Assembly (NCBI GenBank): GCA_021790035.1
Contig: JAJYIO010000012.1
Coordinates: 1-15,714, forward strand
DNA: 15,714 bases
Source: a bacterium
GTDB lineage: Bacteria; Cyanobacteriota; Sericytochromatia; S15B-MN24; VGJW01
Direction of reading: 5' to 3'
Part shown: one piece after another, positions 13,996-15,714 of the stretch
Layout: each line of letters opens with the position of its first letter
Numbering within the stretch: the stretch's first letter is position 1
Position numbers and translations under genes: made by a program
Notes under the pieces: model-generated
The model's database searches: none
Told to the model about the DNA's origin: nothing
Seen by the model: only the letters and a program-made list of their open reading frames with translations

Positions 13996-14682
13996 TCACA
14001 TAGCTGTAACAGGATTCATCGAAACCTCGGCTTCGATGGTGGTCATCGGGCCATGGCCCGGAATCACTCGCGTATCCGGCGGAAGGGTGAAAAGACGCTC
14101 TCGGATCGACGCGACGAGATCCGGGAACGACCCGCCCCAGAGGTCGGTACGGCCAAAGCCGGCCTTGAACAAGGTGTCTCCCGAAAGCAGCAAGGACAGC
14201 TCCGGAACGTAAAGGCACCCCGAACCCGGGGTGTGTCCCGGAGTGTGAATGAGGATGCCACGGTGCCGTCCGGGCGCGGGTCCGTTCGAGAATGTCGCCT
14301 CGCGAGATCCGTCGACGTCATGCTCGCCCCAGAAAATCTCCGCGCCGTCTTCCAGGTATCCGTCGACCGGCACGGGGGCGTCCACCGCCACGTCGAACAT
14401 GGTCGCCTGCACCTGCAAATTCTCGTAGAGCGGTGCATCCGCGGGATGCAGCCCAATGAGAGCCCCGTGGGCCTCCTTGATCGCCCGGGTCGCCATCACG
14501 TGATCGAAGTGGGCGTGCGTGTGAAGAATGAAGCGCGCCTCGAGATCGAGCTCGGCGAGGCGGTCGAGGATGCGATCCGCCTCGTCGCCCGGGTCCACGA
14601 CGACAGCCTCTCGGGTGCGCTCGCAGCCGAGAATCGTACAGTTGCACCGCAGGGCCCCGACCGGGAAAGTATCGACGATCAT
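13996..14682 (-). CDS. MBL-fold metallo-hydrolase (glyoxalase II-like)
   Basis: This 228-residue metallo-beta-lactamase-fold hydrolase is of the YcbL/glyoxalase-II-like type. Members cleave thioesters such as lactoylglutathione or related compounds in the cytoplasm, but the substrate cannot be read here. The start at ATG 14682 gives the typical opening MIVDTFPVGALRCNCTILGC. The metal ligands are in place: THAHFDH (55-61), His150 in HTPGHTPGS, Asp169 in LLSGDTLF and His210 in VIPGHGP. It ends in the common MNPV tail and lacks the extra C-terminal substrate domain of true glyoxalase II (about 250 residues). No signal peptide is seen. There is no Shine-Dalgarno, but TAACAT lies eight bases before the ATG. 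It is divergent from ruvB with only about 60 bases between them, and the kinase gene follows. Confidence 0.92.
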   Translation of the reverse strand: MIVDTFPVGALRCNCTILGCERTREAVVVDPGDEADRILDRLAELDLEARFILHTHAHFDHVMATRAIKEAHGALIGLHPADAPLYENLQVQATMFDVAVDAPVPVDGYLEDGAEIFWGEHDVDGSREATFSNGPAPGRHRGILIHTPGHTPGSGCLYVPELSLLLSGDTLFKAGFGRTDLWGGSFPDLVASIRERLFTLPPDTRVIPGHGPMTTIEAEVSMNPVTAM

Positions 14683-14690
14683 GTCCCGCC

Positions 14691-14696
14691 ATGTTA
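14691..14696 (-). promoter_or_regulatory. Candidate -10 box of a leaderless metallo-hydrolase mRNA
   Basis: On the minus strand TAACAT (four of six -10 consensus bases, TANNNT core intact) ends eight bases before the ATG at 14682, which has no Shine-Dalgarno. No clear -35 is seen. Confidence 0.3.
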
Positions 14697-14729
14697 CCAG
14701 CGGGTTGGTCGCATCGATGCGCAGTGCGG

Positions 14730-14735
14730 TACGAT
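14730..14735 (+). promoter_or_regulatory. Candidate -10 box of a leaderless ruvB mRNA
   Basis: TACGAT (four of six -10 bases) ends eight bases before GTG 14744, which lacks a Shine-Dalgarno. A TTGGTC lies 19 bases further upstream. If used, transcription would begin at about the start codon and would rule out the upstream in-frame ATGs at 14717 and 14681. Confidence 0.3.
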
Positions 14736-14743
14736 CGGCGATC

Positions 14744-15714
14744 GTGACCATCGTGCCTTCCCCCGGCTCGCTTCCTGCCGAGCCGCAGGCGCAGGCTTCA
14801 GCGCCCGCCTCGGTGCCCGCACCCGATTCGTCGGGCGATGGCCTCCTGGTGCCGACGGGCACGTCGGAGGACCAGGCCATCGAGGGGTCGCTACGCCCTT
14901 TGAGCCTGAACGATTTCACCGGGCAGACCGAGCTCAAGAGCCAGCTTTCGATCGCCATGAAGGCGGCTCGAGCCAGGGGCGAAGCCCTTGACCACGTTCT
15001 CTTCTACGGCCCCCCAGGGCTTGGCAAGACCACGCTCGCTCAGATCGCCGCGGCGGAGATGGGAGCGCGCTGCCACGTGACCTCGGCCCCCAGCCTCGAG
15101 CGTCCCCGGGATGTGGCGGGCTTCCTGACCCGCCTCGGCCCCCACGACGTGCTGTTCATCGACGAGATCCATCGACTCTCCCCCATTGCCGAGGAGCTGC
15201 TGTATCCGGCGATGGAAGACTTCTTCCTCGATCTGACCCTTGGCAAGGGGGCGACGGCTCGAACCCGTCGCGTGCCCCTGTCGCGGTTCACGCTCGTGGG
15301 CGCGACGACCCGAGCCGGGGCGCTGTCGGGACCGCTGCGCGATCGCTTCGGTCTGGTGATGCGACTGCGCTTCTACGATCCGGTGGAACTCGCCGAGATC
15401 CTGACGCGCTCGGCCGGCCTCCTGCGCCTCGAGCTGACCGCCGCGGCTGCGCTCGAGATCGGCCGGCGCTCGCGTGGCACTCCGCGTATCGCCAATCGCC
15501 TGCTCCGGCGTGTCAGGGATTTTGCCGAGGTCGACGGCGACGGGGCCGTGACCGAGGCGATTGTCTCCCGGGCCCTCGATCGCCTGGAGATCGATCGACT
15601 GGGACTCGATCCTGCCGATCGGCAGATGCTTGCGGCCATCATCGAGAACCATGACGGCGGCCCGGTAGGGATCGAAGCCCTGGCCGCGGAACTCGGAGAG
15701 GACCCTTCCACGCT
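14744..15714 (+). CDS. ruvB: Holliday junction branch-migration ATPase RuvB (3' end cut off)
   Basis: RuvB is the AAA+ ring motor that, with RuvA, drives branch migration. The window holds 323 residues and lacks the last stretch, including much of the winged-helix domain. From GTG 14744 there is an Ala/Pro/Ser-rich extension of about 45 residues before the family core begins at RPLSLNDFTGQTELKSQL. Walker A is GPPGLGKTT (89-97), Walker B is LFIDEIHRLS with Asp140-Glu141, sensor 1 is LVGATTRAG, and the arginine-finger region is LRDRFG. The lid domain contains RRSRGTPRIANRLLRRVRDFA. The start is uncertain: GTG 14744 and GTG 14753, or ATG 14717 and ATG 14681, are all in frame, and the last would overlap the divergent hydrolase start. 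It is separated from ruvCA by two opposite-strand genes, so it has its own promoter. Confidence 0.96.
   Translation, partial: MTIVPSPGSLPAEPQAQASAPASVPAPDSSGDGLLVPTGTSEDQAIEGSLRPLSLNDFTGQTELKSQLSIAMKAARARGEALDHVLFYGPPGLGKTTLAQIAAAEMGARCHVTSAPSLERPRDVAGFLTRLGPHDVLFIDEIHRLSPIAEELLYPAMEDFFLDLTLGKGATARTRRVPLSRFTLVGATTRAGALSGPLRDRFGLVMRLRFYDPVELAEILTRSAGLLRLELTAAAALEIGRRSRGTPRIANRLLRRVRDFAEVDGDGAVTEAIVSRALDRLEIDRLGLDPADRQMLAAIIENHDGGPVGIEALAAELGEDPST

Overview
The window is high-GC DNA, with G or C in most third codon positions. It carries a gram-negative style TRAP transporter with a periplasmic binding protein and a lipoprotein partner, two further lipoprotein genes, and a bacterial ruvC-ruvA / ruvB repair locus. 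This fits a diderm, probably free-living bacterium. I cannot place the phylum from sequence alone. The arginine-rich tail of its RNase E/G recalls cyanobacteria and their relatives, but that is only a hint.

Layout. (1) 1-98, minus: start of an unrecognised gene cut by the window edge. (2) 277-4293, minus: a four-gene TRAP operon, transcribed tatT-dctP-dctQ-dctM, encoding an outer-membrane/periplasmic TPR lipoprotein, a solute-binding protein, and the small and large membrane subunits. (3) 4536-7389, plus: a subtilisin-family (S8) lipoprotein protease overlapping a second lipoprotein that has two small beta-sandwich repeats and a class-I-glutamine-amidotransferase-like C-terminal half. (4) 7448-11064, minus: RNase E/G with a long low-complexity tail, then an RluD-type pseudouridine synthase. 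(5) 11068-11734: a non-coding stretch of about 670 bases with a possible rne promoter/operator and an exact 62-base repeat. The second repeat copy supplies the ribosome-binding site and GTG start of ruvC. (6) 11735-12862, plus: ruvC and ruvA. (7) 12964-14682, minus: a soluble histidine kinase and a glyoxalase-II-like metallo-hydrolase. These lie between ruvA and (8) ruvB, 14744 onward, plus, which runs off the end.

How it fits together. TatT, DctP, DctQ and DctM would form one sodium-driven uptake system for an unknown organic solute. RuvA and RuvB migrate Holliday junctions and RuvC cuts them; here the three are split by two opposite-strand genes. RNase E/G and RluD both act on RNA and are probably co-transcribed. 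The protease and lipoprotein pair is probably co-translated and exported to the cell envelope.

I see no clear new defence, mobile or biosynthetic system. The best leads are the hairpin repeat that carries the ruvC initiation region, three Shine-Dalgarno-less genes with TANNNT boxes 7-8 bases before the start codon (possible leaderless mRNAs), inverted repeats at the kinase and rne promoters, the poly-arginine RNase E tail, and the altered oxyanion motif in the protease.
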